Positions 7,278 through 15,529 of a stretch of 21,835 nucleotides of DNA are shown here, one piece after another. Position 1 is the first letter of the stretch, and each line of letters begins with the position of its first letter. Source of the stretch: JAKZSU01 sp047517485. GTDB lineage: Bacteria; Pseudomonadota; Alphaproteobacteria; UBA7887. The notes under the pieces were generated by a model. The model was not told the DNA's origin, searched no databases, and saw nothing but the letters and a program-made list of their open reading frames with translations. The translations under genes and the position numbers were made by a program. The stretch covers positions 1 through 21,835 of the forward strand of contig JAKZSU010000063.1 in assembly GCA_047517485.1 (NCBI GenBank), read 5' to 3'.

Positions 7278-7808
7278 TTATTCCGCCGGCCCGCGCGTAA
7301 TGTCGCCGCGCCCCGGCGCCCGTTTCGGCCGCCAGCCGGAGCGGAAGGCGCGCACGACGTGGTGCAGCAGGTAGAACGCGACGGCGAGGATCACCAGCAA
7401 GACGATCGTCAGCAGGTGGCTGCCGAAGCCGCGGTCGACGGTCTCGGTTTGGCCGATCAAGGTCTCGCTCAGCATGACGATCGCCTGCAGGGTGGCGCCG
7501 GCGCAGAAGATGACCGCCACCAGGATCGAGATCTGCAGGGTGTCGAAAATCAATTCCTCGGCATTCAGTTCGCCGGCGCTGCGGAAAATCTTCGCCCGAA
7601 AGGTCTGCCAATGGGCAATCGCGTAGCCGACGACGCCGACCAGCGAGGCGAACCAGAAAATCAGATTGTCGGATTTGATGTGGGTGATGCCGTCGACGAC
7701 AAAGGCCTCGAACGGCTGATAAAAGTAGAGAAATATCAAGCCGATGATGATCGCGATGACCGTCATCCAAAACCGCGGCGTGCGCGCGCTCAAAGGCTTT
7801 TCGTCCAT
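7278..7808 (-). CDS. Four-helix membrane protein of unknown function
   Basis: This is a 176-residue integral membrane protein with predicted helices at about 13-31, 48-67, 89-113 and 130-151. Its cytoplasmic-looking basic C-terminus (RSGWRPKRAPGRGDITRG) follows the last helix. A GAGGGAC element lies just before the ATG at 7808. It is tail to tail with the GTPase gene, with only three bases between the stops. The loop between helices 2 and 3 (FRAKIFRSAGELNAEEL) is polar. I do not recognise the family, and no transporter or enzyme motif is visible. It appears monocistronic, since the neighbours on both sides are on the other strand. Confidence 0.7.
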   Translation of the reverse strand: MDEKPLSARTPRFWMTVIAIIIGLIFLYFYQPFEAFVVDGITHIKSDNLIFWFASLVGVVGYAIAHWQTFRAKIFRSAGELNAEELIFDTLQISILVAVIFCAGATLQAIVMLSETLIGQTETVDRGFGSHLLTIVLLVILAVAFYLLHHVVRAFRSGWRPKRAPGRGDITRGPAE

Positions 7809-8337
7809 GTCCCTCGTCCAAACCCGCTGCCAACGGTGGGCGACGCTACACCATCGATCCCGGGTCGTCCACCTAGAGCCTTTCCGGGCCTAATTGAGCC
7901 GGTTTGATGGGCCAAATTGACTTTTCGGGTAGGCGCGGCGCGAAGGGCGATGCGGCGCATCGGCCGAGCGTTGCAACGCACGCGCAGAGCCAATTTGGCC
8001 CACCGCAGGCCGCGCTCCCTTGCGCCTCGGCGTCGTTGCGCGTCTTGCCCGATGCACCGCATCGCGCGGTGACGCACGCCTGGGCGCGACACAAGGGAGC
8101 GCGGTCAAACCGATTCAATTAGGGCCGGAAAGGCTCTAGCGCCGCGCCGCGCCGCGTCTATTGAGTTGACCGCGTATGGCCCGGTGAGAGATCATTGGCG
8201 CGCTCGCCGCCAGCCCCGGTGGACGGGCGTCGACAAGAAGGGGCGCGGGAGGAAGAAGTGGACCAGCCCGGTTTTCGGGCGGGCCCTTCCGGGTTACGCG
8301 GAAATTGGCGGTTATTGGAGACTGGATAACTTAACCT
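7809..8337. other. 529-base gene-free stretch: inverted-repeat element plus leader of hyuA
   Basis: No convincing gene lies here. Bases 7873-8139 are a repeat element described separately; short open frames inside it are arginine/alanine-rich and come from its palindromes. Bases 8140-8337 form the upstream region of hyuA. They contain a weak sigma70-like pair, TTGACC at 8166-8171 and GATCAT at 8190-8195 (18-base spacing, poor -10). They also contain a small hairpin GCCCG-GTTTT-CGGGC at 8266-8280. The ribosome binding site of hyuA is weak and distant (TTGGAGA about 17 bases before the ATG at 8338). Confidence 0.5.
7873..8139. repeat. MITE-like element with 35-bp terminal inverted repeats and two nested hairpins
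   Basis: The ends 7873-7907 and 8105-8139 are inverted repeats matching at 32 of 35 positions, each starting with CTAG. Inside are two hairpin units in opposite orientation. Unit 1 has perfect arms GGGCCAAATTG (7909-7919) and CAATTTGGCCC (7991-8001). Unit 2 has perfect arms CCGCGCTCCCTTG (8010-8022) and CAAGGGAGCGCGG (8092-8104). The two loops are related to each other when one is reverse-complemented (shared GCGATGCGG.GCATCGG.C core), although the arms are not. No transposase is encoded. No clear target-site duplication beyond CTAG is seen. It resembles alphaproteobacterial palindromic repeats in style, but I cannot name the family. Confidence 0.85.
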
Positions 8338-10395
8338 ATGGCTAGTCGTCTCGGGATTGATGTCGGAGGAACGTTTACCGACCTGCTGTTGTTCAACGAC
8401 GACAGCGGGGCCATTCAGCTGCTCAAGACGCCGTCCACCCCCGAGGATCAGTCGATCGGCATTCTCCAGGGCATCGAGAAAATTCTCGCCGAGAGCGGCA
8501 CCTCGCCGGCGGCGATCCAGTCGCTGCTGCATGGCACCACGGTATCGACCAACATCGTGCTCGAGGAGAAGGGCGCCAAGGTCGGCTTGATCGTCACCGA
8601 GAATTTCGAGCAAATCCTGCATATGGCGCGCTCGCAAACCCCGGGACCGCTGGCCGGCTGGATGATCATGATCAAGCCCGATCCGCTGGCCGATCTCGAG
8701 GTTACCCGCGGGGTACCCGAACGCGTCGATTCGCGCGGCCAAGTGGTGACCCCGCTCGACGAAAGCGCGGTCCGCACAGCCGTCGGCGAGCTCGCCGCCG
8801 CTGGGGTCGAATCGATCACCGTGTCGCTGCTGCACGCCTATGCCAACCCGGCGCATGAAGAGCGCATACGGGCGATTATCCGCGACATGGGTGTCGACGT
8901 GCCGATCTCGCTGTCGTCGGAAATCCTGCCCGAGTTTCGCGAGTACGAGCGCACGCTGGTGGCGGTGATGAACGCCTATGTTCGCCCGGCGATGCGGCGC
9001 TATCTCGCCAATTTCGAGGACAAGCTGGCGAATATTCAGTTTTCGCCGCATGTCAGCATCATTCGTTCGGACGGTGGGGTGATGAGCGTCGAGCGGGCCT
9101 CGGAATCGCCGGTCCACACCATGCTGTCGGGCCCCGCCGGCGGGGTCTCCGGCGCCGCCTTCGTCGCCGGTCTCGCGGGCCATCCGGAAGCGCTCGGCTT
9201 CGACATGGGCGGCACCTCGACCGATGTTTCGCTGATCCGCGACGGCAAGCCGACGATCTCGCGCCAGACCTCGCTGGGCTATTACCCGATCAAGATTCCG
9301 TCGGTCGAAGTCCATAGCGTCGGCGCCGGCGGCGGCTCGATCGCCCATGTGCCGATGACCGGGGCGCTGAGAGTCGGCCCGGAAAGCGCCGGCGCGGTGC
9401 CGGGGCCGGCGTGCTACGGCAAGGGCGGCGATCAGCCGACGGTGACCGACGCCAACGTGATGCTCGGCCGCCTGCCGCCGGCGCTGCTCGGCGGCGAGAT
9501 GCGGCTCGACGTCAAGGCGGCCGAGGACGCGGTACAGAAAATCGCCCGCGCGATCGGCCTCGATACCTATCAGGCAGCGCAAGGCATTCTCGATATCGTC
9601 AATGAGAACATGTTCGGCGCGCTGCGCCTGCTGACGGTGCAAAAAGGCTTGGATTCGCGCGATTTCGCGCTGGTCGCGTTCGGCGGCGCCGGACCGATGC
9701 ACGGCAATGCGCTGGGTATTCTCGCCGGCTGCTTCCCGGTGATCGTACCGCCGACACCGGGCGTCCTCTCGGCGCTCGGCTTTCTCTATTCCGACGTCAA
9801 GAACGAGTTCGCCCAGACCTTCATCCGCAATCTCGATGACGTGCAAGGCGAGCAAATCCGCGACGTGCTGTCGGGTCTCGGCCAGCAAGCGCGCGCTTGG
9901 CTGCAGGAAGAAGGCATCGAGGAAGCGCGCCAGACCCTGCATTACGAGGTCGACGTGCGCTACTTCCGCCAAGGCTATGAATTTTCGCTCGACGTCGGCC
10001 TCGAGGGCCTGGCGAACGGCGGTCTCGGCGACATCGCCGACCGCTTTGGCGCCGCCCACGAGCGCTTGTACGGCTTCCGCCTCGAGCAGCCGGTGGAATT
10101 GGTCAATTTGCGCTCGGTCGGCACCGGTGCCGTGGCCAAGGTACCGTCGCCCAAATTCGAGCGCGGCGAGGCGGACACCTCCGCCGCCGTGGTTGAACAG
10201 CACCGAGTGTTTTTCGATGGCAACTTCCTGACCGCGAACATCTATGATCGCAGCCTACTCACCGCCGGGAACCGGGTGACCGGGCCGGCGGTGATCATGC
10301 AGAAAGACACCACGACGGTGGTCCATCCGGGCCACGTCGGCGAAGTCGACGAGTATCTGAACATCTTGATTTGGCCGGAGACCGGACGCCAATGA
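8338..10395 (+). CDS. hyuA: Hydantoinase/oxoprolinase subunit A (ATP-dependent N-methylhydantoinase type)
   Basis: This is a 685-residue protein covering the whole HyuA family. The N-terminal ATP-binding signature GIDVGGTFTD is at 6-15, HGTT at 65-68, SGPAGGVSGA at 264-273, the second phosphate-binding motif GFDMGGTSTD at 287-296, and FGGAGPMH near 451-460. These belong to the ASKHA actin-like fold. With HyuB it forms ATP-dependent enzymes that open hydantoin-type or 5-oxoproline rings; N-methylhydantoin amidohydrolase of creatinine degradation is the known relative most consistent with the nearby carbamoylsarcosine-type amidase. The hyuB start overlaps its stop by ATGA, so the subunits are translationally coupled. 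The ribosome binding site is weak. 5-Oxoprolinase or caprolactamase-like specificity is possible. Confidence 0.9.
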   Translation: MASRLGIDVGGTFTDLLLFNDDSGAIQLLKTPSTPEDQSIGILQGIEKILAESGTSPAAIQSLLHGTTVSTNIVLEEKGAKVGLIVTENFEQILHMARSQTPGPLAGWMIMIKPDPLADLEVTRGVPERVDSRGQVVTPLDESAVRTAVGELAAAGVESITVSLLHAYANPAHEERIRAIIRDMGVDVPISLSSEILPEFREYERTLVAVMNAYVRPAMRRYLANFEDKLANIQFSPHVSIIRSDGGVMSVERASESPVHTMLSGPAGGVSGAAFVAGLAGHPEALGFDMGGTSTDVSLIRDGKPTISRQTSLGYYPIKIPSVEVHSVGAGGGSIAHVPMTGALRVGPESAGAVPGPACYGKGGDQPTVTDANVMLGRLPPALLGGEMRLDVKAAEDAVQKIARAIGLDTYQAAQGILDIVNENMFGALRLLTVQKGLDSRDFALVAFGGAGPMHGNALGILAGCFPVIVPPTPGVLSALGFLYSDVKNEFAQTFIRNLDDVQGEQIRDVLSGLGQQARAWLQEEGIEEARQTLHYEVDVRYFRQGYEFSLDVGLEGLANGGLGDIADRFGAAHERLYGFRLEQPVELVNLRSVGTGAVAKVPSPKFERGEADTSAAVVEQHRVFFDGNFLTANIYDRSLLTAGNRVTGPAVIMQKDTTTVVHPGHVGEVDEYLNILIWPETGRQ

Positions 10396-12671
10396 GTGAA
10401 TTCGACCGATCGCGCGTAGCGACATCGCTTGACGACCTGCTGAGGTCGAGCCGCGACCAGTTCGAGGCGGTGGTGGCGGGCCAGAAGACCGAAATCGGCC
10501 TGGTCAACGTCAGCCACGTCCCGGTGACCGCCGATCAGTTGGCCTCGGCCAGCCTGGCCTCCGAGGGCAACGGCGCGGGGGACGTGACCGCGACTTTGAA
10601 CGCACGCTTTGGCGACGACTGGTCGACGGAGATCGTCGAACATAAGGTCGAGCGTGGCCGGGTCACGGTGCTGTGCAAACTCACCGTCGGCGACACCAGC
10701 AAGATGCAATTCGGCAGCGTGCGGGTGAACGGCGACGAAGGCGCGGCGTTGCAAATGGCGGCCGACGACGCGCTCGACAAATGCGCCGCGATGTTCAACG
10801 GCACTGGCAACGGGGCGGCACCCGCCGATACCAAGGCGCCAGTGGCGCGGCCGGACGCCGAGCCCATTGCCGCCGCCGCGCCAGCGGCACGCCAGACGTC
10901 CGGCGCGCTCGATCCGATTACCTTGGACCTGATCGAGAACGCGCTGCGCAACGCGCGCCACGAAATGGACGCGGTGCTGTTCCGCTCGGCGATGTCGCCG
11001 GTGATCCGCGAGCAGCATGACGAGTTCCCGATGATCACCGACCGCCAGGGACGGATGATCGTCGGCCAATTCGGCTCCTACGTCCCGGAGATGCTGCGCA
11101 GTTTCGAAATCACTTTCGAGCCCGGCGACGTGCTGCTGCAGAGCGATCCCTACAAATGCGGCGGCGCGATCAGCCATATCAACGACTGGATGGTGCTGGT
11201 CCCCATCTTCCATCAGGGCGAACTGGTCGGCTTCAGCTCGATGTTCGGCCACATGATGGATGTCGGCGGCTGGGTGCCAGGCAGCATGCCGACCGCGGCG
11301 TCGTCGATCTTCGGCGAGGGCATCCGCATTCCGCCGATCAAGATCTACGAGCGTGGCGTGCTCAACAAGGGCGCGCTCGACTTGTTGATGAACAACACCC
11401 GCACCCCGGAGATGAATTACAGCGACTTGATGGCGATCGTCGCCGGTAGCCGCGCCGGCGAGAAGCGGGTGATCGAGATTTGCGACCGTTTCGGCGCCGA
11501 AACCTACAATAAGGCGTGCGACGCGTTGTTGGAGCGCACCAACCGCGCGATGCGGACGCTGATCACCCAGAACCTGCCCGAGGAGCCGCAATCGTTCGAG
11601 GATTACGTCGACGATGACGGCTGCGGCAACGGCCCGTTCAAAATGAAATTGACGGTGTGGCGCGAGGGCGATCACGCCTATTTCGACTGGACCGGAACCT
11701 CGCCGCAAGCCGAGGGACCGATCAATTTCTATCTCCACGATGGCATGTTCAAAATGTTCATCGGGGTCTACATGATCATGGTGTTCGATCCGCAGATCCT
11801 GTTCAACGACGGGTTCTACGACCTCATCCACGTAACCATGCCGGACGGCTCATTGGTGCATCCGACGTTCCCCGCGGCACTGGGGTGTCGCACCCACGCG
11901 TTGGCGCGCCAGTTCGATGTCCTGGGCGGCGCGCTGAGCAAGAACGCGCCGGAGATGGCGACCGCGGCGGGGTACGGATCGAGCCCGCATTTCCTCTACT
12001 CGGGAACCGATTCCGACGGCCGCGCCTTCCAGCTGATGGAAATTCTTTACGGCGGCATCCCGGGACGGCCGATCGGCGACGGCATGGACGGCCATTCGTG
12101 GTGGCCGCTGTTCGAAAACATTCCCACCGAATATCTCGAAAGCTATTACCCGATGCGGGTCGAGAGCTACGCGTCTATTCGCGATTCCGGCGGCGCCGGA
12201 CTGCATCGCGGCGGCAACGGGGTCGACAAGGTCTATCTGCTGCTCGAGGCCGGAGAAATCTCAATTCATGACGACCGGCACCTGACCCAGCCGTGGGGTA
12301 TTCTCGGCGGCAAACCGGGCGAATGTTCGGAGAAGTGGCTGGAGCGCGCCGATGGATCGCGCGAACCGCTGCCGTCGAAAATCGACAGTGTGAAAGTGGT
12401 CAAGGGCGACCGGATCATTTTCCGCACCGCCGGCGGCGGCGGCTGGGGCGATCCGTTGCAGCGCGATACCCAAGCCGTGCGCAACGATGTCGCGCGTAAA
12501 CTGGTGAGCGCCGCCGCGGCACACAACGAATACGGCGTGGTGCTCGGCGGCGACGCTATCACCGTGGACGCGCGCGCGACCGAGGATGCGCGCGCGAGCA
12601 TGCGTGCCAACCGCGCGACGCAGCCGCTGTTCGATTTCGGCGAGCGACCTTCGGGAGTACGTTCGAGTTAA
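10392..12671 (+). CDS. hyuB: Hydantoinase/oxoprolinase subunit B with an extra N-terminal accessory domain
   Basis: This is a 759-residue protein, longer than the usual 500-600 of HyuB. The start at 10392 gives an ATGA overlap with hyuA; an in-frame ATG 21 bases upstream is less likely. Residues 12-135 are an alpha/beta domain homologous to the stand-alone protein at 3608-4078 (shared VTVxxKLT, TSKxQFGSxRV, GDE and ALxKC blocks). Residues 136-170 are an Ala/Pro-rich linker. Residues 171-759 are a complete HyuB domain starting DPITLDLIENALRNARHEMD and including the SDPYKCGGAISHINDW region and a GGGGWGDPL end motif. Known HyuB supplies the amide-hydrolysing side of the HyuA/B enzyme. The extra domain may mediate assembly, oligomerisation or recruitment; its fold may be Rad52-like, but this is not shown. 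Confidence 0.9.
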   Translation: MSEFDRSRVATSLDDLLRSSRDQFEAVVAGQKTEIGLVNVSHVPVTADQLASASLASEGNGAGDVTATLNARFGDDWSTEIVEHKVERGRVTVLCKLTVGDTSKMQFGSVRVNGDEGAALQMAADDALDKCAAMFNGTGNGAAPADTKAPVARPDAEPIAAAAPAARQTSGALDPITLDLIENALRNARHEMDAVLFRSAMSPVIREQHDEFPMITDRQGRMIVGQFGSYVPEMLRSFEITFEPGDVLLQSDPYKCGGAISHINDWMVLVPIFHQGELVGFSSMFGHMMDVGGWVPGSMPTAASSIFGEGIRIPPIKIYERGVLNKGALDLLMNNTRTPEMNYSDLMAIVAGSRAGEKRVIEICDRFGAETYNKACDALLERTNRAMRTLITQNLPEEPQSFEDYVDDDGCGNGPFKMKLTVWREGDHAYFDWTGTSPQAEGPINFYLHDGMFKMFIGVYMIMVFDPQILFNDGFYDLIHVTMPDGSLVHPTFPAALGCRTHALARQFDVLGGALSKNAPEMATAAGYGSSPHFLYSGTDSDGRAFQLMEILYGGIPGRPIGDGMDGHSWWPLFENIPTEYLESYYPMRVESYASIRDSGGAGLHRGGNGVDKVYLLLEAGEISIHDDRHLTQPWGILGGKPGECSEKWLERADGSREPLPSKIDSVKVVKGDRIIFRTAGGGGWGDPLQRDTQAVRNDVARKLVSAAAAHNEYGVVLGGDAITVDARATEDARASMRANRATQPLFDFGERPSGVRSS

Positions 12672-12774
12672 ATTTGGGAGGGCCCGGCGCGACAACCATG
12701 CATCGGGTAAAATTGTGGCACGCTTCGTCACGTAACAATCAGGCGGCCCAAGGTCGCCGCACGGGTGGTCGAAA

Positions 12775-15519
12775 ATGGTCGAATTCTGGCTAACGCTCCT
12801 CATTGTCGTCATCGTCGTCATCGCCATCGTCTACATACTCTCGATTTGGGTATACAAGCGCGCGCCGGCGAACATGGCGTTCATCCGCACCGGTTTTTTG
12901 GGGACGAAAGTGTGCGTTGGACAGGGCGCGGTGGTGCTGCCGGTATTCCACGAGATCTCGTGGGTGAGCTTGGAAACCATCAAGCTGATCATCAGCCGGG
13001 CACGCGACCAGGCGGTGTTGACGTCGGATAAGATCCGTATCGATCTCGGGGTCGAGCTTTATGCCCATGTCGGCCGCGGCAACGACGAAGTGCTGACCGC
13101 GAGCCGCAGCCTGGGCGACAAGACCTTCGATCCGGACAAGGTGCGCAATCTGCTCGAAGCCAAGGTGGTAAGCGCGCTGCGCAGCTATGCCGCCACCAAG
13201 ACCCTGAACGAGCTGCACGAAAATCGCGATATCTTCGCCAAGGCGATCAGGGAGAGCGTGGTCGAGAGCTTTCACGCCAATGGTCTTATGCTCGAGGAAG
13301 TCACTGTCGTCGCGCTCGAGCAGACCGCTAAGGATTATTTCAAGACCGACAATGTGTTCGACGCCGAAGGTCTGAAAATCATCACCGAGATCACCTCGGA
13401 CGCGCGCCGCAAGGTGCATGCGACGGAAAAGCGCACCACGGTGGCAATTCGCCAGAAGGATCTCGACACCCAGCTCGAGCTGCTCGAGATCGAGCGCAAG
13501 GAAAGCTTCGCCCGCGCCAGCCAAGACATGGAAGTGTCGAATGAGCAGGCCTTGCGGCTCGGCGAAAAGCAGGTCTACGTGCTCGATCAGCGGATGTCGG
13601 TGGAACAGCGCGAGATCGAGAATGAAAAGGAACTCGAACGCTTGCGCACCGAGCGCGAAGTGGCGATCACCGAGGAAGCGCAAAAGCGCGAGGCGATGGA
13701 GATCCGCAAGGAGCTCGCGCTCGAGGCCGAGCGGCGGCAGAAGGAAATCACCCTGATCGCCAAGGCCAAGGAAGAGGAGCTCGCCAATATCGAGCGCCGG
13801 CTGTCGTTGGAGAAGGCCGAGAAGGATCGCGAGATCGAACTGGTTGCCAAGGCGGAGCAGGAAGAACTCGCCGAGATCAGCCGCGAACTGGCGCGCGAGA
13901 GCGCCGAAAAGCAACGTCAGATCGAATTGATCGGCAAGGAAAAAGAGCGCCAGCAAGCCGATATCCAGCGCGCCACCGCGGTCCTGGCGGAGGAAGAGAA
14001 GGCGCGCGACGAACGCCACAAAGTCGCCGAGGAAACCGTCGTCGCGATGCGCAAGCGCGCGCTCGACACCAGGCTCGCGGTGCTCGACATCGAAAAGGAA
14101 GAGGAATTCGCCGCCACCACCCAGGAGCGCGAAGTCTCCGATCAGCGGGCGCGCGAGCTCGCCGAGACCCAGCAGTTCCTGCTCGACCAGCGCTGGCAGG
14201 TGCAAAAGGCGGAAATCGACAAGGATCTCGCGGTGGAGAAGGCGCGGATCGTCAAGGAGGCCGAAGTCGCCGACCAGATGAAGGTGCGCGAGGCCGCCGA
14301 GGTCAGACGCGCGCTCGCCCGCGAGCAGGAAGAGCGCGACCGCGAGATCGCCCTGGTCGCCAAGGACGAGGAACTGCGCCGCGCCGAGGTGCGCCAAGTC
14401 AAGGCGATCGAGCTCGAGGAGCAGGACCGCGAAATCGAGCTGATCGAAAAAGAGAAAGAGCGCGAGACCGCGGATATCCGGCGCTTCCTCGCCCGTGAAC
14501 TGGAAGAACGCGAACGCGAAATCGCTTTGGTGCAGAAGACCCAACAACTCGAGGCCGCCGAAGTCGAACGTCTAAAGACCACGGCCGAGAAAGAGCGCGG
14601 CCAGCACGGCGTCGAGTCGGTACGCGTGGTCGCCGATGCCGAGCGCACCAAGGAGATCGAGCGGATCCGCGCCGAGCAGGAGGCCGTGGCGTCAACCATC
14701 GCCGAGGAAGCCAAGGCGGAAGTCTCGAAGATGCACGTGGTCACCCAGTCGGAAGCGCGCAATCAGGCGGCCGCCGAAGAGGCCAAGGCGACGATGACCC
14801 GGGCCAAGGCGCAGAGCGATGCGCAGAAGATCGGCGCCGAGGGTATCGAGCGCGAGGCCGGCGCCCAGGGTCGCGCGGAAATGGAGATCGACGCGCTGCG
14901 CGCCGCCAACACCCAACGGCTGTTGGAGGCGGAGGCGGCGGGCATCGAGGCCAAGGCCGACGCGCTGAAGAAATATAACGACGCGGCGACTTTCCTCGAA
15001 CTCGCCAAGCTCCATATCGAGGCCGAGCGCGATATCCACATCGACCAGGCGAAGGCGATGGGCAATGCGCTGCAGAACGCCCAGATCCGCATGTATGGCG
15101 GCGGCGGCGGCGATGGCGACGGTGGGACGATCGACACCATCCGCGGCCTGTTCACCCAGGGCTTCGGTCTTGGCGAGGTGTTGGAGGGAGTCGCGCAGTC
15201 GCTCCCCGAGGGGCTGAAACAACGCTTCGCCGCCAACGGCATACGCGGCCTGTTCGGCCGGCCCTATGGCTCGGGCAGCCTCAAGGAGGCCTTCGATCAG
15301 CTCAAGGCGCTGGTCGAACAAAGCATGCGCAGCCGCAAGGCCCGCGAGATTCCGCTGTCCGAGGCGTTGCCCAAACTTATCGAGCAGGCCGGCGACGACG
15401 ACGCGATGCGCCTCGCGGTCGACATGTTGAAGGACTTCAACGCCGAAGGCACCTTCGACGACGTGCCGTTCGAAACGGTGTGGACCTTGCTTCAAGCGGC
15501 CGCGCGCAACATCGACTGA
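12775..15519 (+). CDS. Giant SPFH/flotillin-like membrane-anchored coiled-coil protein
   Basis: This is a 914-residue protein. An N-terminal helix at 5-26 anchors it, and an SPFH/band-7-like domain spans about 30-200 (ALEQTAKDYF near its end). A Glu/Arg/Lys-rich coiled coil runs from about 205 to 765, then a Gly-rich hinge (GGGGGDGDGG, 775-784) and a C-terminal helical region to 914. The coiled coil contains a 200-residue tandem duplication (223-422 and 423-about 606) that keeps register without gaps. Each copy has three 29-residue units, with I(A/E)LV.K-type cores at 325, 354, 383 and 525, 554, 583. Flotillins are usually 450-700 residues and organise membrane microdomains. It starts 103 bases after hyuB and ends 10 bases before the ABC ATPase gene. 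The link to hydantoin metabolism is inferred from position only. Confidence 0.85.
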   Translation: MVEFWLTLLIVVIVVIAIVYILSIWVYKRAPANMAFIRTGFLGTKVCVGQGAVVLPVFHEISWVSLETIKLIISRARDQAVLTSDKIRIDLGVELYAHVGRGNDEVLTASRSLGDKTFDPDKVRNLLEAKVVSALRSYAATKTLNELHENRDIFAKAIRESVVESFHANGLMLEEVTVVALEQTAKDYFKTDNVFDAEGLKIITEITSDARRKVHATEKRTTVAIRQKDLDTQLELLEIERKESFARASQDMEVSNEQALRLGEKQVYVLDQRMSVEQREIENEKELERLRTEREVAITEEAQKREAMEIRKELALEAERRQKEITLIAKAKEEELANIERRLSLEKAEKDREIELVAKAEQEELAEISRELARESAEKQRQIELIGKEKERQQADIQRATAVLAEEEKARDERHKVAEETVVAMRKRALDTRLAVLDIEKEEEFAATTQEREVSDQRARELAETQQFLLDQRWQVQKAEIDKDLAVEKARIVKEAEVADQMKVREAAEVRRALAREQEERDREIALVAKDEELRRAEVRQVKAIELEEQDREIELIEKEKERETADIRRFLARELEEREREIALVQKTQQLEAAEVERLKTTAEKERGQHGVESVRVVADAERTKEIERIRAEQEAVASTIAEEAKAEVSKMHVVTQSEARNQAAAEEAKATMTRAKAQSDAQKIGAEGIEREAGAQGRAEMEIDALRAANTQRLLEAEAAGIEAKADALKKYNDAATFLELAKLHIEAERDIHIDQAKAMGNALQNAQIRMYGGGGGDGDGGTIDTIRGLFTQGFGLGEVLEGVAQSLPEGLKQRFAANGIRGLFGRPYGSGSLKEAFDQLKALVEQSMRSRKAREIPLSEALPKLIEQAGDDDAMRLAVDMLKDFNAEGTFDDVPFETVWTLLQAAARNID

Positions 15520-15529
15520 GGCCGGTCGC

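Noticed and set aside
7904..8122. Small open frames within the gene-free stretch
   Set aside because: They lie inside the inverted-repeat element, occur on both strands because of its palindromes, and have Arg/Ala-rich compositions with no ribosome binding sites.
7873..8139. Insertion sequence or CRISPR array
   Set aside because: No transposase is encoded, and there are no regularly spaced direct repeats. The structure is inverted and hairpin-based.
8158..10203. Minus-strand open frame (681 codons) opposite hyuA
   Set aside because: Opposed throughout to a gene with complete HyuA motifs. The product is His/Arg/Asp-rich without recognisable domains, as expected from GC-rich antisense frames.
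10242..11831. Minus-strand open frame (529 codons) opposite hyuB
   Set aside because: Antisense to a clearly conserved enzyme, with a His/Arg/Ala-rich sequence and no family motif.
12790..14547. Long minus-strand open frame (585 codons) opposite the flotillin-like gene
   Set aside because: It is the complement of a Glu/Lys/Arg-rich coiled coil. Its Leu/Asp-rich monotonous composition, lack of known motifs and lack of a ribosome binding site mark it as an antisense shadow.
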